Source: Paenibacillus antarcticus (GTDB lineage: Bacteria > Bacillota > Bacilli > Paenibacillales > Paenibacillaceae). Taken from it: DNA of 64,000 nucleotides. Below are positions 44,780-53,378 of this stretch, piece by piece. Location of the stretch: NCBI RefSeq assembly GCF_001637225.1, contig NZ_LVJI01000002.1, forward strand, positions 186,001 through 250,000. Direction: 5' to 3'. A program made the position numbers and the translations under genes. The number at the start of each line of letters is the position of its first letter. Positions within the stretch are counted from its first letter, which is position 1. The notes under the pieces were generated by a model that searched no databases, was not told the origin of the DNA, and worked only from the letters and a program-made list of their open reading frames with translations.

Positions 44780-46138
44780 TTGGGAAATAATCAACTATAT
44801 GACGTTGTCGTGATGGGCGGAGGCATCTCTGGCGCTATGGCCGCGATTGCTGCTTCTAGTACAGGAGCAAGGACACTGATTGTAGAATCGCAGGGTTTCT
44901 TAGGAGGAACGTTAACATCCAATGGGGTAGGTCCAATGATGACGTTTCATGCAGGTGAGAAGCAGGCGATTCAAGGATATACGGACCAACTTATTGAGCG
45001 ACTGAAGAAACTGGGTAAATCGCCTGGACATATCGTGGATACGGTAGGTTTTACGTATTCGGTTACGCCATTTGATGCAGAGGCCATGAAGCATGAATTG
45101 GAGTTAATGGTAGTGGAGAATGGCGGCGAAATTTTATATCATACGATGTTGGGTGATGTGAAGACAGAGGACGGAACGGTTGTCAGTATTACCGTCTGCA
45201 ATAAATCGGGACTAAGTGAAATTCATGCCTCTGTATTCATTGATGCTACGGGAGATGGCGATTTATCTGCTAGAGCGGGTGTCGATTATACAATAGGCAG
45301 AGAGTCTGATGGGGCGACCCAGCCGATGACACTGAATATGAAGATGTACAACGTGAATATTCCTAGAGTGAAACAATACATACATGAGCATCCGGATGAT
45401 TTCCCACTGTATAACGGGGATACATCCATTATCGAGACATCGTCACGGTTATCTGTAGGTGGCTTCGATAGTCTATTCAGAGAAGCGAAGGCCAAGGGAG
45501 AAATATCGATCCCACGTGAGAACATTCTGTTCTTTGAGACGAACAACCCTGGCGAAGTTATTCTGAATACGACTCGAATTTTGGGCCATGATGCCACAGA
45601 TGCGATTAGCTTGAGTAAGGCTGAAATGGTAGGACGTAAGCAGTGTCGGGAGCTTGAATTGTTCGTACATAAATATATTCCTGGCTTTGAGAATGCTGTC
45701 GTAGAATATACAGGTCCATCCATTGGCGTCCGGAGTTCAAGACAGATCAAAGGCATATATACGCTCACGGCGGAGGACCTTCTTGAACAGCGCAAATTCG
45801 AAGATACGATTGCTCATTCGGGCTATCCGATCGATATCCATAGTCCCGACGGTGAGGGAACGAAGCACCAGAAGCTGGTATGGGGCGGTATGTACAGTAT
45901 TCCTTACTCCTGTATGATTACCGAGTCGGTGAAGAACCTGATTGTTATTGGCAGATGTATTTCAGCGACCTTTGAGGCCCAGGCAGCGATGAGAACAACC
46001 CCTACAACAGGAGCCATTGGTCATGCCGGAGGTGTTGCGGCAGCGTTAGCTGTTCAGAAGGGGACTACAGTTCAAGATGTGAACATCAAGGATGTGCAGG
46101 CTGTTCTGAAAGAACAGGGTGCCTACCTGGAAGTATAG
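44780..46138 (+). CDS. FAD-dependent oxidoreductase, first gene of a catabolic operon
   Basis: 452 residues. The N-terminal dinucleotide-binding motif YDVVVMGGGISGAMAA, the FAD motif FLGGTLTSNGVGPM and the later FIDATGDGDLSARAG match the FAD_oxidored (pfam12831) flavoproteins. The C-terminal RCISATFEAQAAMRTTPTTG closes the FAD site. Substrate unknown; relatives act on small carboxylates or amine-containing compounds. The start is TTG 44780 with AAGGAG just upstream. The permease gene follows 54 bases later and then the HyuA-type gene, suggesting uptake followed by oxidation and ATP-dependent ring or bond opening. Confidence 0.88.
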   Translation: MGNNQLYDVVVMGGGISGAMAAIAASSTGARTLIVESQGFLGGTLTSNGVGPMMTFHAGEKQAIQGYTDQLIERLKKLGKSPGHIVDTVGFTYSVTPFDAEAMKHELELMVVENGGEILYHTMLGDVKTEDGTVVSITVCNKSGLSEIHASVFIDATGDGDLSARAGVDYTIGRESDGATQPMTLNMKMYNVNIPRVKQYIHEHPDDFPLYNGDTSIIETSSRLSVGGFDSLFREAKAKGEISIPRENILFFETNNPGEVILNTTRILGHDATDAISLSKAEMVGRKQCRELELFVHKYIPGFENAVVEYTGPSIGVRSSRQIKGIYTLTAEDLLEQRKFEDTIAHSGYPIDIHSPDGEGTKHQKLVWGGMYSIPYSCMITESVKNLIVIGRCISATFEAQAAMRTTPTTGAIGHAGGVAAALAVQKGTTVQDVNIKDVQAVLKEQGAYLEV

Positions 46139-46192
46139 ACTAGCGAATGGATAGGGAATGCAAGTGTAACCAATATGAGAGGGGAGATTGGT

Positions 46193-47491
46193 GTGACATC
46201 TTTAATGTGGGTTCAAGCCATCGGGATTTTGGTCATTTTTTTAGTATTTATTGGGTTAATGATGACGAGGAAACTGCCTACCATTCTTGCACTTCCCACT
46301 ATGGCTATACTGTTTGCGGTGATCGCAGGGGTTCCATGGATGTCGAACGATCCAGAAGCGACGACAATAGCCAAGACCATTCTATCTGCGGGATCGATGA
46401 GACTTTCTGGTGCGATCGCAGGTCTAGTGTTCGGTGCCTGGTTCGGTCAAATTCTCAATAAAGTTGGCATTACGAAATCGATCATTCGAAAAGCCGCTGA
46501 ACTTGCTGGTGACAAGCCGCTGATCATTGCAATCCTATTTTTTGTTACCGCTTCCATTATCTTTTCTGCGGCAGGTGGCCTAGGTATGGTGATCTTGGTC
46601 GGAACGATTGTTATTCCAATTATGCTGACAGCGGGAATATCGCAGTTCGTTGCTTCTATCGTCGTCCTATCGGGGGTCGGTGTGGGTGCATTGTTCAACG
46701 TATCTACATGGGCGGTTTATGTTGATGTACTGGGTCTGTCTGTTCAGACGATTGCGGATTATACACTGGTTGCCGCATTGCCATTAATTATAGTCTCCTT
46801 GGCGATGATTGTCTTTTATATTCGAATAGACGGCAAGGGACGCAAAGCATGGGCGATGCCTACGGGCGCTAGCACCGGAGGGGATGGTCGTAAGGTTCCC
46901 ACCATTGCGCTGATTAGCCCACTCGTTCCCGTCATTCTTGTCTTTGCATTCAAGCTCGATATCGTGCCCGCGGTTATTATAGGTGCGATTGTAACGATTA
47001 TTCTGACGTTACCGAAGCGCCCAATTCATGTGCTATCCAGTGCGCTTGTAGAAGGAATCCAAGATATTGCAGGAGCACTGGCCCTGATGATCGGCATTGG
47101 TATCTTGCTCAATTCGGTCATGGCGCCACAAGTAGCATCGCTCATTTCACCACTCATTGAGAGTGTGCTTCCAAGTAGTCCGTGGATGTACGTTATATTC
47201 TTCACGCTGTTATCGCCACTTGCGATCTACCGCGGACCTCTAAATGTATGGGGACTCGGTAGCGGTATTGCTGCCCTGTTCGTAACGGCTGGTATGACAC
47301 CTATAGCCGCGATGCTTGCCTTGCGTGTTGTCAGTAACGTCCAAGCGGTATCCGATCCGACGAACTCACATAATGTTTGGGTAGCAGATTTCACGAAGAG
47401 TGATATCAATGAAATTTTGAAAAAGACGTTGCCTTGGATGGTGGTGGCTGTTCTTATTTCCATGGTTATCGGATCATTCATGATCTTCTAA
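46193..47491 (+). CDS. Ion-transporter-superfamily permease
   Basis: A protein of about 432 residues with eleven or twelve membrane segments in two homologous halves, each with a Gly/Ala-rich re-entrant region (SAAGGLGMVILVGTIVIP; AIYRGPLNVWGLGSGIAALF). This layout is that of the ion transporter superfamily (NhaC, GntP, CitM-like), which carries organic anions or Na+/H+. The exact family is uncertain. ATG 46175 starts an open frame, but AGGGGAG at 46180-46186 favours GTG 46193. It is the likely importer of the compound handled by the neighbouring enzymes. Confidence 0.82.
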   Translation: MTSLMWVQAIGILVIFLVFIGLMMTRKLPTILALPTMAILFAVIAGVPWMSNDPEATTIAKTILSAGSMRLSGAIAGLVFGAWFGQILNKVGITKSIIRKAAELAGDKPLIIAILFFVTASIIFSAAGGLGMVILVGTIVIPIMLTAGISQFVASIVVLSGVGVGALFNVSTWAVYVDVLGLSVQTIADYTLVAALPLIIVSLAMIVFYIRIDGKGRKAWAMPTGASTGGDGRKVPTIALISPLVPVILVFAFKLDIVPAVIIGAIVTIILTLPKRPIHVLSSALVEGIQDIAGALALMIGIGILLNSVMAPQVASLISPLIESVLPSSPWMYVIFFTLLSPLAIYRGPLNVWGLGSGIAALFVTAGMTPIAAMLALRVVSNVQAVSDPTNSHNVWVADFTKSDINEILKKTLPWMVVAVLISMVIGSFMIF

Positions 47492-47507
47492 TGGGTGAGA
47501 CTATTTC

Positions 47508-47535
47508 GGGCAGGGCCCTTTGCGGGCTCCTGCCT
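47508..47535 (+). other. Intercistronic hairpin before the HyuA-type gene
   Basis: GGCAGGGCCC and GGGCTCCTGCC form a stable stem with one bulged base. No T run follows, so it is unlikely to be a terminator. It may protect mRNA ends or mark a processing point between the permease and HyuA genes. Confidence 0.5.
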
Positions 47536-47553
47536 GTCATTTAGGAGGAGCAT

Positions 47554-49704
47554 ATGATGGACAGAAGAAAGGTTAGAGTAGGGATAGATGTTGGAGGTAC
47601 ATTTACGGATGCTGCTGTGATAGACAATGAAACATATGAAGTCATTACTAAGATGAAAATACCGACCACTCACCACGATGAAGATGGCGTGGCGAAAGGG
47701 ATCGTTCAAATTTTGAATCAAATTCTGGAGAGTCAGGGTATTCTACCAGATGATGTCACCTTTATTGCACACGGAACGACGCAGGCAACGAATGCACTAC
47801 TAGAGGGTGACGTGGCACGAGTTGGTATTATCGGGATGGGCTCTGGGCTAGACGGTATAAGTGCCCGTTCGGAATCCAATCCGGGGAATATTGAGCTCGC
47901 TCCGGGCAAATATTTGAAGACGTATCATACGTATCTGGACTCAAAGAACTTGAAGGAGGAAGATATTGCTGCGGCAATAGATGATCTAGCGAAGCAAGGG
48001 GCAGAAGTCATTGTAGCGTCTGAAGCGTATAGTGTAGACGATCCGACGAATGAGCTTCGAGTGGTTGAGATCGCGCATAAGAAAGGGATATATGCGACAG
48101 GAGGCCATGAAATTTCTCAGCTGTACGGATTGAAGACACGAACCAGAACGGCAGTTGTCAATGCATCGCTCATTCCCAAAATGATGGAGACTGCCAACAT
48201 GACAGAGAAATCCGTCAAGAACGCGAACATCAAATCCCCACTGATGATTATGCGATGTGATGGTGGCGTGATGAGTATTGATGAAGTACGTAAGCGTCCC
48301 ATTCTCACGATGCTTTCGGGTCTTGCAGCAGGCGTTGCGGGGGCATTGATGTACGAGAAGATCTCAGACGGGATATTCTTCGAGGTCGGCGGGACAAGTG
48401 TGGATATATCTGTCATTAAGAACGGGAAGGTCATGATTAAGAATGCCCAGGTCGGTGGACATCGAACGTATCTGCAATCGCTGGATGTTCGTACCCTTGG
48501 TATTGCCGGAGGAAGCATGATTAAAGTAGCCAATGGGAGAATCATTGATATTGGACCGCGAAGCGCACACATCGCGGGCAAAGAATATGAGGCATTTGCT
48601 CCAAGTGATCAGATTGTGCAGCCTAAAGTGAAGTTTATTAGTCCCAGAGATGGAGACCCACAGGAATATGTGATTTGTGAAAGTGGGAACGGGAAGGACT
48701 ATTCCTATACATTGGCTGGTGCAGCTAACATTCTTGGATACATTCCTGAAGGAGATTATGCGGAAGGTAACAAGGTATCGGCAATCAGTGCGTGGGAAGC
48801 ACTTGCTGCGCATGTCGGATTGACGGTCGAGGAAGCAGCCAGAGCGGTCATGAATATTGCGATCGATAAGACGATGAAGACAGTGAATGACATGATTGAA
48901 GATTATGAATTGGACAGATCCTTCGTGACCTTGGTTGGCGGAGGCGGGAGTGGGGCGGTGCTTGTTCCGGCAATGGCTGAGCGAGAGCATATGAAATTCA
49001 GAATCGCCAACAATGCGCCTTATGTGTCCACGATTGGTGTTGCATTGGCTATGGTCAAGGAGCAGCTTGAGAGAACGGTTGTCAATCCGACCGAGGGTGA
49101 TATTAAGCGAATACGTGCCGAAGTGCTAGAGCGAATCGTCAAATCAGGTGCTAGTGAAGACACGGTTGAGGTTACGATTGAAATCGATAGTCAGAAGAAC
49201 ATTCTGCGTGCCATAGCCACAGGTTCAACGGAGCTTCGGTCTAAGGAGTTAGGGCAGGAGGCCATGTCTATAGAGGATATGCGTACGACAGCAGCCCAAT
49301 CGGTAGATCAGCCAGTAGAATCAACGGTGTTGGCGGCACAGACAGGGAGATGGAGTGTTTTTAGCAATGAGCGTGTGAAGAAATCATTCTTTGGTCTGAT
49401 GAAGAAGAGAACGACATATGCCAGCGTCCTTGACCGTGAAGGTGTTGTTCGTTTCAAGAAGGGGAATGTTCAATTCACGAAGATTACGAAGTCCCAGTTC
49501 GGAGGATACCTCGGTGAATTTCTGGATGACAACACGATATATTCCGATGCCAATGCGACTATACCGAAGGCATTTGTCTTTTATAAAGAGAAGATGTTAG
49601 ATCTAACAGGAATGCAGACGAAGGAGCAGTTGATGTCGATTCTGGAGATCGAGACGGAGATGTTGGTAGCGGAAGACGAACTGATTGTCATAGCCTACCA
49701 ATAG
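47554..49704 (+). CDS. HyuA-type hydantoinase/oxoprolinase-family ATPase
   Basis: 716 residues. The actin-like ATP fold is seen in RVGIDVGGTFTDAAVID (~8-24), FIAHGTTQATNALLEG (~73), FEVGGTSVDISVIKNGK (~270) and VTLVGGGGSGAVLVPA (~455). HyuA proteins hydrolyse ATP to drive opening of lactam or imide rings (5-oxoprolinase, N-methylhydantoinase) or carboxylation (acetone carboxylase), normally with a HyuB partner; none is encoded here. The last ~130 residues do not resemble the usual HyuA tail and may contact another partner. ATG 47554 or 47557, with AGGAGGAG upstream. Substrate not deducible. Confidence 0.88.
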   Translation: MMDRRKVRVGIDVGGTFTDAAVIDNETYEVITKMKIPTTHHDEDGVAKGIVQILNQILESQGILPDDVTFIAHGTTQATNALLEGDVARVGIIGMGSGLDGISARSESNPGNIELAPGKYLKTYHTYLDSKNLKEEDIAAAIDDLAKQGAEVIVASEAYSVDDPTNELRVVEIAHKKGIYATGGHEISQLYGLKTRTRTAVVNASLIPKMMETANMTEKSVKNANIKSPLMIMRCDGGVMSIDEVRKRPILTMLSGLAAGVAGALMYEKISDGIFFEVGGTSVDISVIKNGKVMIKNAQVGGHRTYLQSLDVRTLGIAGGSMIKVANGRIIDIGPRSAHIAGKEYEAFAPSDQIVQPKVKFISPRDGDPQEYVICESGNGKDYSYTLAGAANILGYIPEGDYAEGNKVSAISAWEALAAHVGLTVEEAARAVMNIAIDKTMKTVNDMIEDYELDRSFVTLVGGGGSGAVLVPAMAEREHMKFRIANNAPYVSTIGVALAMVKEQLERTVVNPTEGDIKRIRAEVLERIVKSGASEDTVEVTIEIDSQKNILRAIATGSTELRSKELGQEAMSIEDMRTTAAQSVDQPVESTVLAAQTGRWSVFSNERVKKSFFGLMKKRTTYASVLDREGVVRFKKGNVQFTKITKSQFGGYLGEFLDDNTIYSDANATIPKAFVFYKEKMLDLTGMQTKEQLMSILEIETEMLVAEDELIVIAYQ

Positions 49705-49720
49705 GAAGGGGAGAACGGTC

Positions 49721-50377
49721 GTGTCGATGCGAGAAGTGATAGACGTACTCTCAGATGAAATGCTGGCTTGTGCGGAGCTTGAACAGGATCCTTTATTTCA
49801 TCGAATACCTAAGGAACAAATTCCGTATTATGTGAGGTCGTCGCTAGACATGGGCAGGCAGATGGCAGCAGGTTATATGGGAACCTCGGTGAGATCGCTA
49901 TGTCAGCGAGAAGGACTGAAGCATGAAATCACGAGCAAGTCAGGCAAATTCCATAACGTCTCTTTTCGCGCACAAATTGATTTTGCGAAGGATCCGCCAG
50001 AAATAATGATCTATTCTTCTTCCTTATCAGAGATGCAGCAGGCTCTTGAGAGCGTTATGGGTCATCAAGAGAGTCCGGATCTAGATCGGCTCATCGATAT
50101 TCATTTGGCGCATGAATTCTATCATTACCTAGAGTACAAGTCTGGGAGATTTACTAATGAACTTCTGGAACCGATAGACGTCTTAAAGCTTGGATTCTAT
50201 ACGAAAAGGTCAAGCGTAGTGAAATGTAGTGAAATTGCAGCCCATGCTTTCTGCAAAGAGATTATGGGACTTCCCTACCTGCCGAATTTGCTAGATTACG
50301 TCTACCTCATAGAGAATAAGACGATGTCTATAGAACAATTTAGGCACAGCATGCAAGAATGGAATAATTGGGTATGA
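49721..50377 (+). CDS. HExxH-motif protein of the HyuA operon
   Basis: 218 residues, no signal peptide or family recognised. It carries HLAHEFYHYLEY near residue 128, a zinc-metallopeptidase-type HExxH motif (H-E-F-Y-H), and about 40 residues later KCSEIAAHAF, where Glu could be the third ligand, as in gluzincin-like or ImmA/IrrE-like proteins. The start GTG 49721 is preceded by AAGGGGAG and lies 16 bases after the HyuA stop, so it is part of the operon. It might be an amidohydrolase or peptidase that acts on the pathway product, or a regulator-processing protease. Confidence 0.7.
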   Translation: MSMREVIDVLSDEMLACAELEQDPLFHRIPKEQIPYYVRSSLDMGRQMAAGYMGTSVRSLCQREGLKHEITSKSGKFHNVSFRAQIDFAKDPPEIMIYSSSLSEMQQALESVMGHQESPDLDRLIDIHLAHEFYHYLEYKSGRFTNELLEPIDVLKLGFYTKRSSVVKCSEIAAHAFCKEIMGLPYLPNLLDYVYLIENKTMSIEQFRHSMQEWNNWV

Positions 50378-50485
50378 TTTACCATGTTCAACTCTCAATA
50401 CCTTATGTGGTGTGATATAATGATGGATGCTAGCGGGGATTACTGAAATAGCCGTATTCCATCGTTAGATAAGGAGGAGAGGTTC

Positions 50486-51346
50486 ATGTCTTCACAGGTT
50501 CCAGCGGTCATTGCAAAGATCGTATCGCAAACACAAAAGCTTACATATGGTGAGAATCAGATCGCCAATTATGTCATTCATAATCCAGAGTTTATTACTA
50601 GTAATACGATCACGGCCATTGCCAATGAGATTGGTGTGTCGGAGACGAGCATTAACCGATTCTGCAAGAAGGTAGGCTTCAAAGGCTTTATTGATTTTAA
50701 AATCGCTTTTGCCCAAGACGCCTTTTACCGGGAAATGCAGTCCAAGAAGAAAGAGAGACGCGAGATCAATGCCATTGATGCGCTCGCACTGGATTACAAT
50801 GAACTGATCTTAAATACTTCGGCACTCGTTACGGAGGAGCAACTCCATCGCGTTGTGGATATTCTGAAGAATTCGCGCAAAATTTATTTGTTCGGTCTGT
50901 TCGACTCCTATCTGGCGGCTATCGCATTAAAGAATCGGTTAGCCATTATTGGTATCATGTCCGAAGCGATCAGTGACAGCAGAGCGATGAAAATTGCAGC
51001 CTCACAGTGTAATTCCGAAGATGTCATCATTGCCTTCTCTCGCTCGGGTTCGAGCAAAGAGATTGTGGATGGCGTGTCCATAGCTCATATGAATCAGGCG
51101 AAGACGATCGCGATAACCTGCTACTATGACTCTCCCATTACGGAGAACGCGGATGTCGATATCATCGTCCCGGACAAAATATCCGTGAATAACAGCGCGT
51201 TGATGTCCAATCATATTACCTTCTTGTTTGTTGTGGATTTGATTATGGGTGTGTTCATTTCCTCCGACAAAACATATTTGAAGAAGAAGCTAGATAGTGA
51301 AGCAGTAATGTCCCGTGACCAATCCATTACGAATTACTTCCTATAA
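50486..51346 (+). CDS. RpiR/MurR-family regulator
   Basis: 286 residues: N-terminal HTH_6 domain (NTITAIANEIGVSETSINRF, ~37-56) and C-terminal SIS sugar-phosphate isomerase-like sensor (~120-250; IYLFGLFDSYLAAIALKNRL, DVIIAFSRSGSSKEIVDG). Such proteins sense sugar phosphates or related metabolites and control catabolic genes. AAGGAGGAGAGG precedes ATG 50486. It closes the HyuA gene group and is the best candidate for its regulator. A terminator follows. Confidence 0.92.
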   Translation: MSSQVPAVIAKIVSQTQKLTYGENQIANYVIHNPEFITSNTITAIANEIGVSETSINRFCKKVGFKGFIDFKIAFAQDAFYREMQSKKKERREINAIDALALDYNELILNTSALVTEEQLHRVVDILKNSRKIYLFGLFDSYLAAIALKNRLAIIGIMSEAISDSRAMKIAASQCNSEDVIIAFSRSGSSKEIVDGVSIAHMNQAKTIAITCYYDSPITENADVDIIVPDKISVNNSALMSNHITFLFVVDLIMGVFISSDKTYLKKKLDSEAVMSRDQSITNYFL

Positions 51347-51356
51347 TTCGGGTGAA

Positions 51357-51399
51357 GGGCACTCTTTCAGATATGATATCTGTGAGAGGGTCCTTTTTT
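51357..51399 (+). terminator. Terminator after the RpiR-type gene
   Basis: A long interrupted hairpin: AAGG, CTCT and CAGATA pair with TATCTG, AGAG and CCTT, followed by six T. Confidence 0.75.
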
Positions 51400-51475
51400 G
51401 ATGTGTCAGATGCATTTTCTATCCCTGGAGGGGATGGGGCACTGACTGTAATCTATCGAGAATCATATGCCCCCC

Positions 51476-52513
51476 TCACTCCACAGGCAACTTGACCGTA
51501 AAGGTCGAGCCTTCTCCCAATGCACTTCTAACGTCAATCGTACCGCCGCATAAGTTGATAATACGACTAACTAGAGGGAGACCGAGTCCGTTACCTTCAC
51601 GAGATCTGGCATGATCTCCTTGGTAGAATTTCTCGAAAATATGTTTCTTCACACTCTTTGTCATGCCTATACCCGTATCTGAGATGGTTACGGTTATACA
51701 GTGCTCATTAGAGGTAAGACTAACCGATATTTCTCCGCCTTCTGGTGTGAATTTAATCGCATTTCCGAGCAGGTTTAACCACACTTGCATCATTAGTTCT
51801 TCGTTACCATGATACACACGCTTCGCAAGCTCAATGTTCAGTGTCAGTTCTTTAGGGGACCATATCGGTTCTAGTAGTAATAAAGCTTGGCGGACTTGTT
51901 CATCTAATCGATACGCTGCTTTGTCTGAGATCACTTCTTGGTTCTCGAGCTTGGAGATCTTGAGGATATTACCAGACAAGGTAGACAATTGCCGTGCGCT
52001 ACTTACAATCATCCCGGTATATTCGTCATGTTCTTCCTTCGTGATGGTCTTATCTTGCAATAGCGTGGCATAACCTTCAATGGCTGCGATGGGTGTCTTG
52101 AATTCGTGAGATACGTTGACAACGAAATCATTCCGAAGTGTCTCTATGCTCTGTAACTCTTGAACCATAATATTGAAATGATGCGCGACTTCACTGATCT
52201 CACTGACTCGATGAGATTCATTTAGATGAATATCGAAGTTGCCGTTGGCTATTTCTTTAGCCGCATTGCTGAAATCTGTAATAGGGGACAATATTTTCTT
52301 GCCTACATATAAGGTGATGATGTAACCGGTGATCAGACTAATCAGCATAATGATTAGAATAGGTGGAAAGGGAATCCTACCATGGATATTAAAATTGCCG
52401 TAGCGAAAATAGATCAACGCTAAGAGAGCCATAAGTAATGAGGATGCAAGCATACTTACAAAGACTAAGGATACTAGAGACCACCACAGACTTCTATTGT
52501 TGTTCTTGATCAT
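51476..52513 (-). CDS. Sensor histidine kinase of a divergent ABC-transporter locus
   Basis: 345 residues: two membrane segments (~12-36 and ~50-71) with a very short extracellular loop, HAMP, HisKA with H136 in NVSHEFKTPIAAIEGYA, and HATPase_c (LLGNAIKFTPEGG; DTGIGMTKSVKK; GNGLGLPLVSRI). The short loop suggests it senses inside the membrane or through the ABC transporter encoded divergently. Its start overlaps the regulator stop by four bases, so the two are translated together. Confidence 0.93.
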   Translation of the reverse strand: MIKNNNRSLWWSLVSLVFVSMLASSLLMALLALIYFRYGNFNIHGRIPFPPILIIMLISLITGYIITLYVGKKILSPITDFSNAAKEIANGNFDIHLNESHRVSEISEVAHHFNIMVQELQSIETLRNDFVVNVSHEFKTPIAAIEGYATLLQDKTITKEEHDEYTGMIVSSARQLSTLSGNILKISKLENQEVISDKAAYRLDEQVRQALLLLEPIWSPKELTLNIELAKRVYHGNEELMMQVWLNLLGNAIKFTPEGGEISVSLTSNEHCITVTISDTGIGMTKSVKKHIFEKFYQGDHARSREGNGLGLPLVSRIINLCGGTIDVRSALGEGSTFTVKLPVE

Positions 52514-53184
52514 ACTAATTTCACCGCCTTATAACCAAGACCTCTGACCGTAATGATCTCGAAATCGGGACATCCCTTAAAGCGTTCTCTCAATCGGTTA
52601 ATATGCACAACCACCGTATGTTCGTCGGATTCCGTATCCATCCCCCAAATTTCATCCATCAGCTGTTGCTTGGTGAAGATCTTGTTCGGATAAGATATTA
52701 ATTTATATAGAAGATAGAATTCTTTCTGTGGAAGTATAATCCGCTCATCATGTTGAACGACCGTCAAAGAATCATATTCTAAGAGGCTATTACCACATAC
52801 AATCTTGCGATCATTGATAATTTGGGCTCGGCGAAGTAGTGCACTGACACGAAGGATCATCTCGTTCACATCAATGGGCTTAACCATGTAATCGTCAATT
52901 CCAATGAGATAACCTTTTTGTTTGTCCGTAAAGCTTTCTTTTGCTGTTACCATTAAGATCGGAAGATTAAAGTTGGCTTCTCTAAGTATTCTAGTAAGCT
53001 CATAGCCATCCATATGAGGCATCATAATATCACAGATAATCAAATCGATATATTCCTTATCTAGTAAAGTGAGAGCATCTGCACCATCTTCAGCAGATAG
53101 TGCACGGTAACCATTTCTAGTTAGAACGGTACAGAATAGCTGGCGTAATGTATGGTCATCCTCGACCACAAGGATATTAAACAT
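52510..53184 (-). CDS. OmpR-family response regulator
   Basis: 224 residues: a receiver with D52 (DLIICDIMMPHMDG) and Lys in MVKPID, and a winged-helix C-terminus ending ITVRGLGYKAVKL. It precedes its kinase on the minus strand. The divergent ABC gene starts 194 bases away; it is the probable target. Ribosome site GGAGGTAACC is visible before ATG 53184. Confidence 0.93.
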   Translation of the reverse strand: MFNILVVEDDHTLRQLFCTVLTRNGYRALSAEDGADALTLLDKEYIDLIICDIMMPHMDGYELTRILREANFNLPILMVTAKESFTDKQKGYLIGIDDYMVKPIDVNEMILRVSALLRRAQIINDRKIVCGNSLLEYDSLTVVQHDERIILPQKEFYLLYKLISYPNKIFTKQQLMDEIWGMDTESDEHTVVVHINRLRERFKGCPDFEIITVRGLGYKAVKLV

Positions 53185-53378
53185 AAGGTTACCTCCACAA
53201 GGCTTTATTAGTGTAAGTTTCTACGAAGATAAGTATAACTCATATAGATAAAGTGAATATCAACCGATCAAATGTGACTTTATGAATAGGTCGAGTTGAG
53301 GTTTAGTTTATATTGGTTTGCTATCGTGTATGTATACCATTAAAGAGAGCTTGGATATGGGAAGGGAGAATCATCTTT

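Noticed and set aside
47508..47535. The hairpin before the HyuA-type gene as a terminator.
   Set aside because: No T run follows, and the next gene has a strong ribosome site shortly downstream, consistent with one operon.
48117..48990. Long minus-strand frames inside the HyuA-type gene.
   Set aside because: They mirror a well-supported coding sequence and contain no recognisable motif or ribosome site.
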